DNA of 64,000 nucleotides from NCBI GenBank assembly GCA_034435435.1, contig DAOTXN010000108.1:20246-84245 (forward strand), read 5' to 3'. A program made the position numbers and the translations under genes. This document shows positions 16,776 through 25,898 of this stretch, piece by piece (the first letter of the stretch is position 1; every line of letters starts with the position of its first letter). Source of the DNA: DAOTXN01 sp034435435 (GTDB taxonomy: Bacteria; Chloroflexota; Anaerolineae; S140-20). Below the pieces are notes generated by a model. That model searched no databases and was not told where the DNA came from. It was given only the letters and a program-made list of their open reading frames with translations.

Positions 16776-18275
16776 TTATTCCGGCGGCGTCAAGTAAAGC
16801 GCCCGCTGTAATCTGCGCGGGATGCGGTGGGCCACTTTACTGGCCGTGAGCAAAAAGCCGAGTTCCTTCGGCGTGACCACCCGCAGCGGCAACGCCAACG
16901 CCGCATAGATCACCACTCCCAGCGGCAATGTCATCCACAGCGGCCACACCCTCACCACCAGCAGCGCCCCGGCGGTCAAAAGCGCGGCCAGAAATGGCCC
17001 GACAAGCATTTCCAGGTTGAACGGATTCGGTAGTCGCGTGCGCACAAAGGTATACAGCAGCACAAAAAAACCAATCTCGGTGAGTACGCTGGAAACGGCC
17101 GCGCCCATGATGCCGTAGCGGGGGATGGCGAACAGATTGACTATGACGTTAAAGGCGGCCATCGACGCCGTAGCGATGGCCCGGCGCGTTTCCAGGTTGA
17201 TGGCCGTCAGCGTAATCGCCATCGTATTATCCACGAACCGCAAAACAATGGCGGCCGTCAGCACTTGAAAGGCGGGCACCGACAGATTAAAGTCAGGACC
17301 ATAGACGGCCAGAATAACCTGGCCGCCCAACACCAGGCTCACGGCCGTTATCAACGCGCCGATCATGGTCTGGTATTTCAAGGCCTGTCTCACATAGCTC
17401 ACGACTCCCTCTTTGATCACCGGGTATTGATTGGCGACCAACGGCAACATCGCCAGGTTATAAAAACGGGCCAGGACGTTCAGGCGGTAAAAGAGGGTGC
17501 TGGAGACTTCGTAATAACCCACCGCCACATTGCCTTTGATATAGGACAACATCAGCACGTCAATGCGGGCAAACACCGGCGACAGGGCGATGTTGACGGC
17601 AAAGGGCAGGGTCTTGCGCCCCAGCGTCTTCATCAAGGACCAGTCCAGACCCAGCCGGGGGGCCTTACCCCACAGTCGCCAATAGATCTGGGCGCTGGCG
17701 ATCAGGCTGATAAAGCGCGACAGAATGTAAATCACAAACAGCGCCAAGAAAGGCAGTCGCAGAAAAAGGACGATCCCGCCGACCACCAGGAAGGCAAATT
17801 CCTGGATGACGATGGCCAGCGCCCCTAGTTCCATGCGCTCGTAACCGCTAAAGGCCGCCACGTACAGATTGCCCAGGGTATCGAGCATCATGGCGATAGC
17901 AGACAACACGATGGCCATGACCAACTGGTCTCCATAGCCCAGCAAGGTCGCTGTCAGACCCATCGCCCCGACGCTAAAGATGCCAAATACCACCCCCAGG
18001 GTGAGGCTGTTTTCCACGTAGGCGTGGACACGCTCTCGCTTTTGGGCGATCTCGCGCACCAGGAGCATGGTCAATCCCATATTGTTAAGAAAGCCCAGCG
18101 TCAACGTAAACGTCATCACAAAGGAGAAATCGCCGACTTGCTCAACGCCCTGAGCGCGCGCGATGACGATCACGATCAGGAGCTTGGATATCAGCGTCGC
18201 TCCCATGCGCACGATCTGCGCGATTGCGTTTTTGGCTACCCGCCGGGTTGTTTTTACGGTCGAGTCGTTTGGCAT
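16776..18275 (-). CDS. Wzx-like polysaccharide flippase
   Basis: About 499 residues with 12-14 hydrophobic helices and the MOP/MATE-type layout of Wzx and RfbX proteins, which turn lipid-linked oligosaccharides across the membrane. ATG 18275 (MPNDSTVK) is chosen because GGAAGGA lies just upstream; a TTG at 18293 would put that site inside the gene. The repeat hairpins at 18294-18349 separate it from the lipoprotein gene. Export of the glycan assembled by the neighbouring genes is the likely role. Confidence 0.85.
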   Translation of the reverse strand: MPNDSTVKTTRRVAKNAIAQIVRMGATLISKLLIVIVIARAQGVEQVGDFSFVMTFTLTLGFLNNMGLTMLLVREIAQKRERVHAYVENSLTLGVVFGIFSVGAMGLTATLLGYGDQLVMAIVLSAIAMMLDTLGNLYVAAFSGYERMELGALAIVIQEFAFLVVGGIVLFLRLPFLALFVIYILSRFISLIASAQIYWRLWGKAPRLGLDWSLMKTLGRKTLPFAVNIALSPVFARIDVLMLSYIKGNVAVGYYEVSSTLFYRLNVLARFYNLAMLPLVANQYPVIKEGVVSYVRQALKYQTMIGALITAVSLVLGGQVILAVYGPDFNLSVPAFQVLTAAIVLRFVDNTMAITLTAINLETRRAIATASMAAFNVIVNLFAIPRYGIMGAAVSSVLTEIGFFVLLYTFVRTRLPNPFNLEMLVGPFLAALLTAGALLVVRVWPLWMTLPLGVVIYAALALPLRVVTPKELGFLLTASKVAHRIPRRLQRALYLTPPE

Positions 18276-18293
18276 CTCTAATCGTCCTTCCAA

Positions 18294-18349
18294 AGAGGGC
18301 GGGTTTCCAAACCCGCCGTCTGGATGGCAGGTTTGAAACCTGCCCTACC
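18294..18349. repeat. Two GGGCGG-type hairpins between flippase and lipoprotein genes
   Basis: AGAGGGCGGGTTTCC with its complement (18294-18321) and a second hairpin GGCAGGTTTGAAACCTGCC (18326-18344). Both belong to the family at 10757, 25874 and 30258. Confidence 0.6.
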
Positions 18350-18361
18350 GAATCTCCCCCA

Positions 18362-19438
18362 TCAGGGCAAGCACGAACGGACAGTACGCGCTCTGGCTAT
18401 CTGACTGATCTCTGCGAACGCAGCGGCGACACTGGCGTCTTGCACATAGCCCGGGTCGTACTTCCACATCAACAGCCCGCACACCGAAGGCTCGGACGCG
18501 AACAGATCGCCCCATTCTTTGAGCTGCGCTGCCGTCACCGGGCTGCGGTTATTGCCCCCCAAGATGTTGATGCTGAGCACCAATCCCAGTTGCGCCTGCC
18601 GGGCGGCCGCCACTTCCTCTCTCAGCCAGGTCATAACGTCGCCGCGCTGCGTCGTGTATTGAGCGAAAGCAAAATCCAGCGCCGACCACGGCGCGCCGCC
18701 CTGCAAAAAGCTGGCCGGGCCCCCCACCCCCACCGGCAGCGTCGGCCAGAGTTCCTTGCTATAGGCCGCCGCCGCTTCGATGTCCGCAAACGGCGCCGGC
18801 TTGCCGTTCCAGTTGCTGGGGTCTTGCGGTTCGTCAAACATCAAGTGACCCAGGATCGTCCCATCTGCCACGTAGGAGGCCAAGTCAACGCTTTTATACG
18901 CGTCCAGGCGCTCCTTGAAACGGGACACCGAAAAGGCCCCGTCCGATTCCTGGTACCCCGGTCGGCCGCCGGCCAGATTGATGATCAAACGAATGCCGGC
19001 CTTGCGGGCGGCCTCGAGTGTGGCGGTGGCTGTATCGGGTCTCAAGGCGGCAAAAGAACCAGTAAAGGGTGAATTACTATACTCGGCTTCCGGTAGATGA
19101 AACGGGCCAAACAACAAATCCTGGTTAAAGCCAGGCGCCTCGCTCTGCGGCGTGGGCGACGTCTCAGGAGCAGGCGCGACCGTGGCGACCGGCGACGGGC
19201 TGGCGATCTGTACGGGCGTGACCTCCGGGCCTGTGGCTGTCGTGGCAGTGGGCGGCGGGCTGACTGTCGGCATGAGCGTGGGCGCCGCCGGCGTAGCGAC
19301 CACAGGTGTGTGCGTCGGGACGAGCGGCGGGGGCGTCGGTGTGGTGGTCCGGTCGCAGCCAACCAGCAGCAACACCAGGACGAACAGGGACGTCAGGAGA
19401 ATAGTTTTTCGGCGCAGTTGTGTGTTAGTCTTGATCAT
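18362..19438 (-). CDS. Lipoprotein with TP-rich linker and glycoside-hydrolase-like domain
   Basis: A lipobox LLLVGC (Cys near residue 28) is followed by about 85 residues of Pro/Thr/Val repeats and a globular domain of about 240 residues. HLMFDEPQDPSNW, VGVGGPASFLQGG and CGLLMWKYDPGY match the order of motifs in the secreted protein at 9783-10718. The fold is probably a TIM barrel acting on, or binding, the exported polysaccharide. ATG 19438 has a GGAGTGAGGA site, and the Wzz-like stop lies 5 bp away, so the genes are co-transcribed. Confidence 0.65.
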   Translation of the reverse strand: MIKTNTQLRRKTILLTSLFVLVLLLVGCDRTTTPTPPPLVPTHTPVVATPAAPTLMPTVSPPPTATTATGPEVTPVQIASPSPVATVAPAPETSPTPQSEAPGFNQDLLFGPFHLPEAEYSNSPFTGSFAALRPDTATATLEAARKAGIRLIINLAGGRPGYQESDGAFSVSRFKERLDAYKSVDLASYVADGTILGHLMFDEPQDPSNWNGKPAPFADIEAAAAYSKELWPTLPVGVGGPASFLQGGAPWSALDFAFAQYTTQRGDVMTWLREEVAAARQAQLGLVLSINILGGNNRSPVTAAQLKEWGDLFASEPSVCGLLMWKYDPGYVQDASVAAAFAEISQIARARTVRSCLP

Positions 19439-19443
19439 ATTCC

Positions 19444-20772
19444 TCACTCCATCAAGATCGCGCCCCATAGATTATCCTGCGCCATCTGCAAGACGTCCTG
19501 CGCGTCGCTGGCGGCCTGCATGCGCGTCCGTCCCGCCTTGAGCGTCAACAGTACGCCATGGGCCTGGTGAGCCAAAATTGCGCTCCCACCTCCCGCCAGG
19601 ATGGGGGGAGCGTTTACCACGATGGCATCCGCGCAATGCGACAGCTCGTTCATGACCCGTTCGAGCGTCTGCGAATACAGACCTTCGTAGGTGTTTTCCT
19701 GCGCGTTCCCTATCGGAAGCAGGCTCAGACCCGGCACGTCGGTCGGTCGCAGGGCTGTGGGAATGTCGTTGATGGCGAGCCGCCCGTCAAGCAGGTCGGC
19801 CAGACCGGGTTGTCGCGCTCCTTTGAACCATTTCCCCGGCAGCGGCGCAGCAGAATCGGCGTCCACCAGCAGCACCCGGTCGCCGGTCCTGGCCCAAGTC
19901 GTCGCCAGATTGGCTGCCACCAGCCCTTTATCCCGCCGTTCGGTGGTCGTTGGACTGGTCACCAGCACGACAGGCGGTTTGGGATGCGGGTTCGGCAGCA
20001 GCTCCAGCACGTCAAAGTGACGGCGACAGTTTTGCATCAGCGGCCACCAGGAAGCCTCTTGCAATGCCCTACGCCAGGCCGGGAGCTTGCGTTCGCTGCG
20101 GCGTTGCCGCCAACCTCTCAACCTGGGCCGAGATCGAATCGTCGCCAGCACCGGCAAACCCGTGCGCCGTTTCAGCTCTTCCATCGAAAAGACCGGCTCG
20201 CGCAGAAATTCAACGATCATAGCCAGCCCGCCGGTGAGCAAAAAGAACAACACGCCGGCCACAATCGGGAGCAACATAAAGGTGAGGCTGCGATTGGTGG
20301 GCACCTCGGCGTCTTCGACCAGCAGGACAAAGTTACGCACAGCCCGCGGTGAGTAGACAATGAGCTGTCGAGCGGTCTCATTGGCGACGTCGGCGGCCCG
20401 CTTGGCGTTATTGTCCAGCGCGGTGATCTCGATGAGCTGCGTCCCCTCGACCACCTCGGCGCTGACTTGGGACGATAAATCGTCGGTCGTCATGTCCAGA
20501 CCCAGGGCGTCGATCACCGCTTGCAACACCGGCCTGCGCGTGGCTAGGTCGGCGTAGGTCTCTGAGAACTGGTCGGCCAGCACGCGATAGTCCAGGTTGT
20601 CTTCCACGGTAGCCACGTCGCCGCCGATCATGACGGTCGCCGACGCCTGGTAGAGCGGGATAAAACCCGTGGCCTTGTTAGCCATGAAGGCCAGGATGCC
20701 TCCAGCGATGCCCACCAGCAGGCTGATCCACACATATTTCTTGACGATTCGGATATAGTCTTTCAGTTCCAT
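19444..20772 (-). CDS. Wzz/BY-kinase-like chain-length protein with degenerate P-loop
   Basis: Residues 1-185 form a Wzz-type domain flanked by two membrane helices (14-34 and 163-188). A cytoplasmic MinD/CpsD-like ATPase follows from about 265, with VLLVDADSAAP as Walker A'. The Walker A site reads SPTTTERRDKGLVAANLA, so the usual GEGKST is missing and Lys is followed by Gly. There is no C-terminal tyrosine cluster. It probably controls chain length or export as a scaffold rather than as an active tyrosine autokinase. ATG 20772 has an AAGGGGAA site. Confidence 0.75.
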   Translation of the reverse strand: MELKDYIRIVKKYVWISLLVGIAGGILAFMANKATGFIPLYQASATVMIGGDVATVEDNLDYRVLADQFSETYADLATRRPVLQAVIDALGLDMTTDDLSSQVSAEVVEGTQLIEITALDNNAKRAADVANETARQLIVYSPRAVRNFVLLVEDAEVPTNRSLTFMLLPIVAGVLFFLLTGGLAMIVEFLREPVFSMEELKRRTGLPVLATIRSRPRLRGWRQRRSERKLPAWRRALQEASWWPLMQNCRRHFDVLELLPNPHPKPPVVLVTSPTTTERRDKGLVAANLATTWARTGDRVLLVDADSAAPLPGKWFKGARQPGLADLLDGRLAINDIPTALRPTDVPGLSLLPIGNAQENTYEGLYSQTLERVMNELSHCADAIVVNAPPILAGGGSAILAHQAHGVLLTLKAGRTRMQAASDAQDVLQMAQDNLWGAILME

Positions 20773-20853
20773 GTAATGTTCCCCTTGTCATCCCTGGCCG
20801 CTGCCGGCGTTGTTTCCAGCGCGACCAGTTGATTTATTTACCCTTCACGCCAG

Positions 20854-20970
20854 CTAGCAGTCTGTCGGAGAGGCGTCATTTAGCCCCTTGTGGGCGTCCA
20901 AAATGGGCGCAAACCTAGCAAAAAACGGGCACAAGGCCCTATATTACAGGGTTCTCCGACAGGCTGCTAG
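20854..20970. repeat. 117-bp MITE-like element, copy A
   Basis: 19-bp terminal inverted repeats CTAGCAGTCTGTCGGAGAG (20854-20872) and its near complement (20952-20970), 17 of 19 matching. The interior has CGTC..., GGGCG and AAAACGGGC segments shared with copy B at 53745-53861, which has the same length. Its right end supplies the stop codon and last ten residues of the O-antigen-ligase-like gene. Confidence 0.8.
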
Positions 20971-22237
20971 GGCGTGCGAAAGGTCCAATGAAGCGGGGTC
21001 TATCCCCGACCGCGAGTACCTCCGGTCGTGAGTGCGCCTCCGCTCGTACCAGTTGATAGTACACAAAGATCAAAGCAAAAAGCAGCCACACCGGTCTGCC
21101 GTGCGTGGTCTCGTGGACGGTTCCCATGATGGACAATCCCAGGACCCCGCCCAGCAGCGCCCCGATGGCCAGGCGGACGGGCCAGTCGCGGGTGGAGCGG
21201 GCCGTCAGAGCCATCCAGAATAGCACTTCACCATACACGAGCATCAACCCGATAAAGCCCAGCGGGCCGCGCTCGGAGATAAAGGCCACGTAATCGCTGT
21301 GCGCCCCAATGACCGCCACCGAACCCGTCACGTTCGGCCCGATCCCCAGCGGGTATTCCGCCATGAGGCCGACCGAAGTGTCCCACAAGGCCAGGCGCTT
21401 GTCCAATTTATGACCTGCGCGACTCAACTCAAAGAGCAAAGTCCCCTGATCTTGTGAACTCAAGAACGACGAGAGCAAAGGCAGGCTGAGAATGACGATC
21501 ACAGTCAACAACGTGCCGACCCCCAGGGCGAACAGGTTGTTTCGACCGCGTTGGTGCAGCCAGTACAGCCCCGCTACGATTACCCCGACCAACGTGCCGC
21601 CCATCGCGCCCATCGAGCCGGTGGCAACGATGGCCAGAGCATACAAGCCCAGGAACCCCAGTCGCACCAACATGTTGCGAAAGGGAGGCAGCGCCAGAAA
21701 GATGAAAAAAACCAGCATGATGTAGCCGCCAGCAGCGTTGGCGTTGACAAAAGTCCCCACCGCCCGCGCTTCGGCCCCGCTGCCCACAGTGCCCAAGGCG
21801 GCGGCTTTGGCGCTAAATCCGCCGATGGCCGACAGGTGGATGCCGACGCGGTCAAGCATGATAATCGTTGATTCGGCGGCGGCGACGATGGCCCAGGCTT
21901 TGACAACACCTTGCAACCCGCTGCGCTCGGTGATCGCATTGGCAACCGTTAGAAGCATCAAAAACAGATAGACTTCTTGCAACAGCGCCTTCCCCACCGC
22001 CATGAAATCCAGTCCCGAAAGCGCGCCGATCAGACTGCCCACCAGGATCACATAGCTGGGGAACAGCAACGGGAAGCGCACGTGCATGCGTTGGCGCCAT
22101 ATCACAGGCCAGGACGTGACCATGAAAATCACCATGAAGGCATCGCCCGGCCCGAGACCGGAAACGAGAAACTTTTCCAGGGGCATGAACGCCAGAAACG
22201 CAATTAAGCACAATTGTCCCAGTTTACCGTTTACCAC
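20939..22237 (-). CDS. O-antigen ligase/polymerase-like membrane protein
   Basis: A polytopic protein of 432 residues with about 10-12 helices and a large late periplasmic loop containing YPLGIGPNVTGSVAVIGAHSDYVAFISERG; the GxGxx...HSDY pattern is typical of Wzy/WaaL-type enzymes that polymerise or ligate lipid-linked glycans. A GTG start at 22237 follows GGGAGTCGCGG. The final residues PSSLSENPVI and the stop codon come from a repeat element, so the native C-terminus was probably shorter or different. Confidence 0.75.
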   Translation of the reverse strand: MVNGKLGQLCLIAFLAFMPLEKFLVSGLGPGDAFMVIFMVTSWPVIWRQRMHVRFPLLFPSYVILVGSLIGALSGLDFMAVGKALLQEVYLFLMLLTVANAITERSGLQGVVKAWAIVAAAESTIIMLDRVGIHLSAIGGFSAKAAALGTVGSGAEARAVGTFVNANAAGGYIMLVFFIFLALPPFRNMLVRLGFLGLYALAIVATGSMGAMGGTLVGVIVAGLYWLHQRGRNNLFALGVGTLLTVIVILSLPLLSSFLSSQDQGTLLFELSRAGHKLDKRLALWDTSVGLMAEYPLGIGPNVTGSVAVIGAHSDYVAFISERGPLGFIGLMLVYGEVLFWMALTARSTRDWPVRLAIGALLGGVLGLSIMGTVHETTHGRPVWLLFALIFVYYQLVRAEAHSRPEVLAVGDRPRFIGPFARPSSLSENPVI

Positions 22238-22267
22238 GATCCGCGACTCCCTGTGATAGTGTTGATG

Positions 22268-22330
22268 ACCACGGATTTCACAGATGACACGGATTTTTTG
22301 ATCGGTGAAATCCGTGTCATGTGTGGTATA
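22268..22330. repeat. CACGGATTTCAC-type palindromic repeat
   Basis: GGATTTCAC (22273-22281) pairs with GTGAAATCC (22305-22313), and ATGACAC pairs with GTGTCAT around a central T-rich turn. It fills most of the gap between the sulfatase stop and the O-antigen-ligase-like start. A sister type with ACACAGATTTTCAC lies at 29186. Confidence 0.6.
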
Positions 22331-22332
22331 TC

Positions 22333-25137
22333 CTAGAGATAGCCCAGGTCTTGCAGGCGTTGGACGACGACTTCTTCCATTTCCGGCTCCATCTGCTCAA
22401 AAGAGGCGGCGTCCAGGTCGTCCAACCAGCTCTGCATCTGATCGAGCAATGTTTGCAGGCGCTCAGGCTCGCGCTCGGCCAGGTTTTCCATCTCGCCCGG
22501 GTCTTGCGCCAGGTCGTACAGCTCGTGTCGCCCATCGGAGCCCCAGATGAGCTTGTACTGGGGGTCGCGCAGGCGCAACGCGCGCAATTGCCGGTCCAGC
22601 GGCGTGACGTCGAAATGGGGCAGCATGCGTGTGAAACGCCGCAGACTGGGCGCCAGACGCTCCGAAACAGTAAAGGGTCGCGACTCGGCCCGCACCCGCT
22701 CCGGCTGCAAACTGTGGCCCAGCAGATGATTCGAGACGGCGCCGCGTTCCAGCCCCAACAACTCCAGGACGGTGGGGAACAGGTCCACCGTTTGCACCGG
22801 CTCGCTCACCCGTTGGCCGCCGGAAAAATACTCCGGGTGGTACAGGATAAACGGCACGTGCAGCTCCCAGTCGTACACCGACCAGCCATGCCCGATGAGG
22901 CCATGTTCGGTCAGCTCTTCGCCGTGGTCGGCGGTGACGACCACCAGCGTATTGTCCAGATGGCCGTTGTCCCGTAGCCAGTCGAGGGTCTGCCCCAGAT
23001 AGTGATCCAGGAAACGGATCTCGCCATCGTAATAATCCACCATCTGGGCCTGCTCGGCCGCGCTCACGTCCAGCTCGCCGGCGATGAACTTGTGCGCGTC
23101 GGGCGTGACGATGCGCGGCTGCTTGGCTCCCGCGCCGTTGGCGTAGGTAAACTGGTCATGGTGGAACCAGGGCCAGTGCGGGTCGGCCAGGTGGGCCACG
23201 GCAAAGAAGGGTCGGTCGGATTGATAATCTCGTTTGAACCAGCGGCGCAGGTCGCGCAACGCTTCGTAAGTCATCTTGCCCCGCTTGCCGCTATACAGAT
23301 ACCAGCGCCCCAGGCGCAACAGCTTTTCCAGCTTGGTCGTTTTCTTGAAAAAGCGGCGCATGGCGCGGATACCTTGCACATAGTTCGTCACGGTATCAAA
23401 GCCCCGGGTCGTCCCAAAAATGTCGCTGATCCATTCCACCGTCGCAAACATGGCCGTTTGGTAGCCCTGCCCGCGCAGCGTCTCGGCTAGGGTGGTGAAC
23501 TGCGGCTCCAGGTATTGATGTTGAAAGTTCGTACCGTGTTGCGACGGATATAATCCGGTGAACAGCGACGACATGGATTCGAGCGTCCACGAGGACGGCG
23601 AGATGCACTGTTCATACAGCACGCCCTGAGCCGCCAACCGATCCACGTTAGGGCTGGTCTTGCGCTCGTATCCGTAGCACGAGAGATGGCCGGCCCGGGC
23701 CGCATCCATAATAAGCACGATGATATTGGGCCGGTTGCCTCCCACAGGAGCGACCGCTTGTCTGGTTTTTGGCTTTGTTTCCTCGAACTGAGCCGGGTCA
23801 ACACCGTCCAGCCCGTTTTCCAATTGACTCAGCATCTCTTGTAACAGAGCCGGGTTTTTAGACGCCAGATTATCCAGCTCGTCGGGATCGCGCGTCAGAT
23901 CGTACAGTTCATGCTTGCCGTTAGAGGCCCAGATGAGTTTTTTGCCGTCGCTCCGGCGCAGCGCTCGCAATTTCCGATCGAACGGCGTCGTGTCAAAGCC
24001 GGGACAAACTCGCTTGAAACGGCGCAGGTTGGGCGCCAGATACTCGGTGACGGCGAAAGGTCGCGGATTGGCTTGCACCAGGTCCGGCTGCAGCGGGCGA
24101 CCCAACAGATGGTTGGGCACGCTCTTGCGATCCAGCCCCAGCATCTCCAACACCGTTGGGAACAGGTCGGTGGTCTGCACCATCTGGCTAACCCGCTGTC
24201 CACCGGCAAAGTGCTTGGGGTGATAGAGAATCAGTGGCACGTGGAGCAGGCTCTCATACATGGACATGCCATGCCCCATCAAGCCGTGATCGGTGAGATG
24301 CTCGCCGTGATCAGAGACGATGACGATCAACGTGTTCTCCAGGTGACCATCGGCCTCCAGCTCATCGAGCAGTCGGCCGATGTAGCCATCGAGAAAGCTG
24401 ATCTCGCCATCGTAATAGTCCACCATCATCTGCCGGGCGTCTGCGTCCAACTCGAGCTGCCCGGCGACGAACTTGTGACCGTCGGGCGCAAAGACGCGCG
24501 GGGCCTTGCGCTTGTCGCTGACCCACGAATGCTGGGGATGGTACACCAGCGGCCAGTGCGGATCGCCAAAGTGCGCGAGAGCGAAGAAAGGCCGGTCGGA
24601 CTGACGCTCCTTTTTGAACCAACGTCGTATGTCCCGCGCCATGTCGTAGGTCCGCATGCCCCGGCTGGCGCCCAAAAAACGCATTTTGACGTTGCGCACC
24701 ACCTTGTCTAGCTTGGGGACCTTTTTTATCCACAGATCCATGCGGCTCACGCCATCGCCATAGTTGTTGACCTTGTCGAACCCGCGATGAAAGCCATAAG
24801 TCTCGCTGACCCAGATCATCCCCGAAAAGAGAGCCGTCTGGTAGCCCTGGCTGCTGAGCACCTGGGTCAACGTGTTAAACTCGGGTTCCAGGTACTGATG
24901 TTGGAACGTCGTGCCGTGCTGCGAGACGTGTAGCCCGGTGAACATGGAAGCCATGGATGCCAGCGTCCACGTGCCGGCCGTGATGCATTGCTCATATACC
25001 ACGCCTTTGGCGGCGATTTTGTCAATGTTGGGGGTCGTCTGGCGCTCGTATCCGTAGCAAGAGAGATGCTTTGCCCGGGTGGCATCCATCACGAGGATCA
25101 AGATATTGGGTTGCTGAGTGTGCTGAACAGGTGTCAT
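22333..25137 (-). CDS. Fused tandem sulfatase-fold protein
   Basis: Two full alkaline-phosphatase-superfamily domains in one chain, about residues 8-430 and 470-900. Each opens with PNI-hydrophobic-MDA-x-RA-x-HLSCYGYER and has a metal-binding DHG (SDHGEHLTDHG; ADHGEELTEHG) and a DxPDELDNLA-like tail. The nucleophile region reads TLASM in the first half and TLESM in the second, not the canonical C/S-x-P-x-R, so formylglycine activation is unlikely. It may be a phosphoester or sulfate-ester enzyme or a transferase. ATG 25137 has a GGGAG site. Confidence 0.75.
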   Translation of the reverse strand: MTPVQHTQQPNILILVMDATRAKHLSCYGYERQTTPNIDKIAAKGVVYEQCITAGTWTLASMASMFTGLHVSQHGTTFQHQYLEPEFNTLTQVLSSQGYQTALFSGMIWVSETYGFHRGFDKVNNYGDGVSRMDLWIKKVPKLDKVVRNVKMRFLGASRGMRTYDMARDIRRWFKKERQSDRPFFALAHFGDPHWPLVYHPQHSWVSDKRKAPRVFAPDGHKFVAGQLELDADARQMMVDYYDGEISFLDGYIGRLLDELEADGHLENTLIVIVSDHGEHLTDHGLMGHGMSMYESLLHVPLILYHPKHFAGGQRVSQMVQTTDLFPTVLEMLGLDRKSVPNHLLGRPLQPDLVQANPRPFAVTEYLAPNLRRFKRVCPGFDTTPFDRKLRALRRSDGKKLIWASNGKHELYDLTRDPDELDNLASKNPALLQEMLSQLENGLDGVDPAQFEETKPKTRQAVAPVGGNRPNIIVLIMDAARAGHLSCYGYERKTSPNVDRLAAQGVLYEQCISPSSWTLESMSSLFTGLYPSQHGTNFQHQYLEPQFTTLAETLRGQGYQTAMFATVEWISDIFGTTRGFDTVTNYVQGIRAMRRFFKKTTKLEKLLRLGRWYLYSGKRGKMTYEALRDLRRWFKRDYQSDRPFFAVAHLADPHWPWFHHDQFTYANGAGAKQPRIVTPDAHKFIAGELDVSAAEQAQMVDYYDGEIRFLDHYLGQTLDWLRDNGHLDNTLVVVTADHGEELTEHGLIGHGWSVYDWELHVPFILYHPEYFSGGQRVSEPVQTVDLFPTVLELLGLERGAVSNHLLGHSLQPERVRAESRPFTVSERLAPSLRRFTRMLPHFDVTPLDRQLRALRLRDPQYKLIWGSDGRHELYDLAQDPGEMENLAEREPERLQTLLDQMQSWLDDLDAASFEQMEPEMEEVVVQRLQDLGYL

Positions 25138-25159
25138 AAGATAAACTCCCAAGTCCTTA

Positions 25160-25858
25160 TTAGCGCGCGCCGCCCTGGGCGATCACGTCCAGCGAGGTCG
25201 GCCCGCAGTTGAAAAGCAAATCTATGGCCGCCAGGTAGGGTATGAACTCGCCGTTCGCCCCGGCTTGCGGATAGACCGGATGCTCAAAATCGTTATACGC
25301 GACGCGCAAATCACGCGCCTGAAACAGGCTGTCGTCCAGATAATCGCGCCCCATCGGTCCCGACAGATACTCGTCGCCGCCGACGGCCAGCGTCAGGTCG
25401 GCCAGCAGTTGGCTGCTGTGGCCCTCCACGCCCAGCTCGGAGGCGCGGTACATGGGCCGCTCCAGACCCAGCCAGCGAGCCGTCAGTCTGGCCAGCGTGA
25501 TGTTCAGCTCGGCCAGCATGCGCCACTCGGTCTCATAGATGGCCGCCAGCTCGCCGGCGTACTGCTCAAAGTGGGGCGCGCGCCGGTATTGGTGATAAAT
25601 AGATTTCCAGTGGCTCTGTCGCCACTCCTGAGTCTGGTTGATCTCTACGTCCTGGACTTTCTGATCGTAGCGCCCCTTGGTGAGCACCGGCACCGAGAGC
25701 CACATGGGACCGTTGGGGCCGAGGATGCGGTTGCGCCGCACAAAGTCACGCTTGGCGATCTGGACGTTGTCCAAAAAAATCCAGGCGTCGGCGTTCATCA
25801 TCTTGTTATAAAAACCCAGGTAGCCCAGGTGTTCCGGTTGATGGATGGCCACTCGCAT
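25160..25858 (-). CDS. WbqC-family protein
   Basis: MRVAIHQPEHLGYLGFYNKMMNAD opens the protein, and the HQPxxxPxxGFxxK-like start, FLDNVQIAKRDFVRRN and late FEHPVYPQ are WbqC landmarks. WbqC-like proteins sit in polysaccharide and amino-sugar clusters and are thought to take part in acyl or aminoacyl modification; the reaction is not established. ATG 25858 is used because the longer frame upstream is encoded by a repeat. It ends 22 bp before the sulfatase start. In this context it may help attach a carrier-bound acyl group. Confidence 0.75.
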   Translation of the reverse strand: MRVAIHQPEHLGYLGFYNKMMNADAWIFLDNVQIAKRDFVRRNRILGPNGPMWLSVPVLTKGRYDQKVQDVEINQTQEWRQSHWKSIYHQYRRAPHFEQYAGELAAIYETEWRMLAELNITLARLTARWLGLERPMYRASELGVEGHSSQLLADLTLAVGGDEYLSGPMGRDYLDDSLFQARDLRVAYNDFEHPVYPQAGANGEFIPYLAAIDLLFNCGPTSLDVIAQGGAR

Positions 25859-25873
25859 TTTGAAATCCTCAAG

Positions 25874-25896
25874 TAGGGCGGGTTTCTTACCCGCCT
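25874..25896. repeat. GGGCGG-type hairpin
   Basis: GGCGGGTTTCTTACCCGCC forms a short stem-loop upstream of WbqC and contains the region where the acyltransferase gene stops (25899). Confidence 0.5.
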
Positions 25897-25898
25897 CT

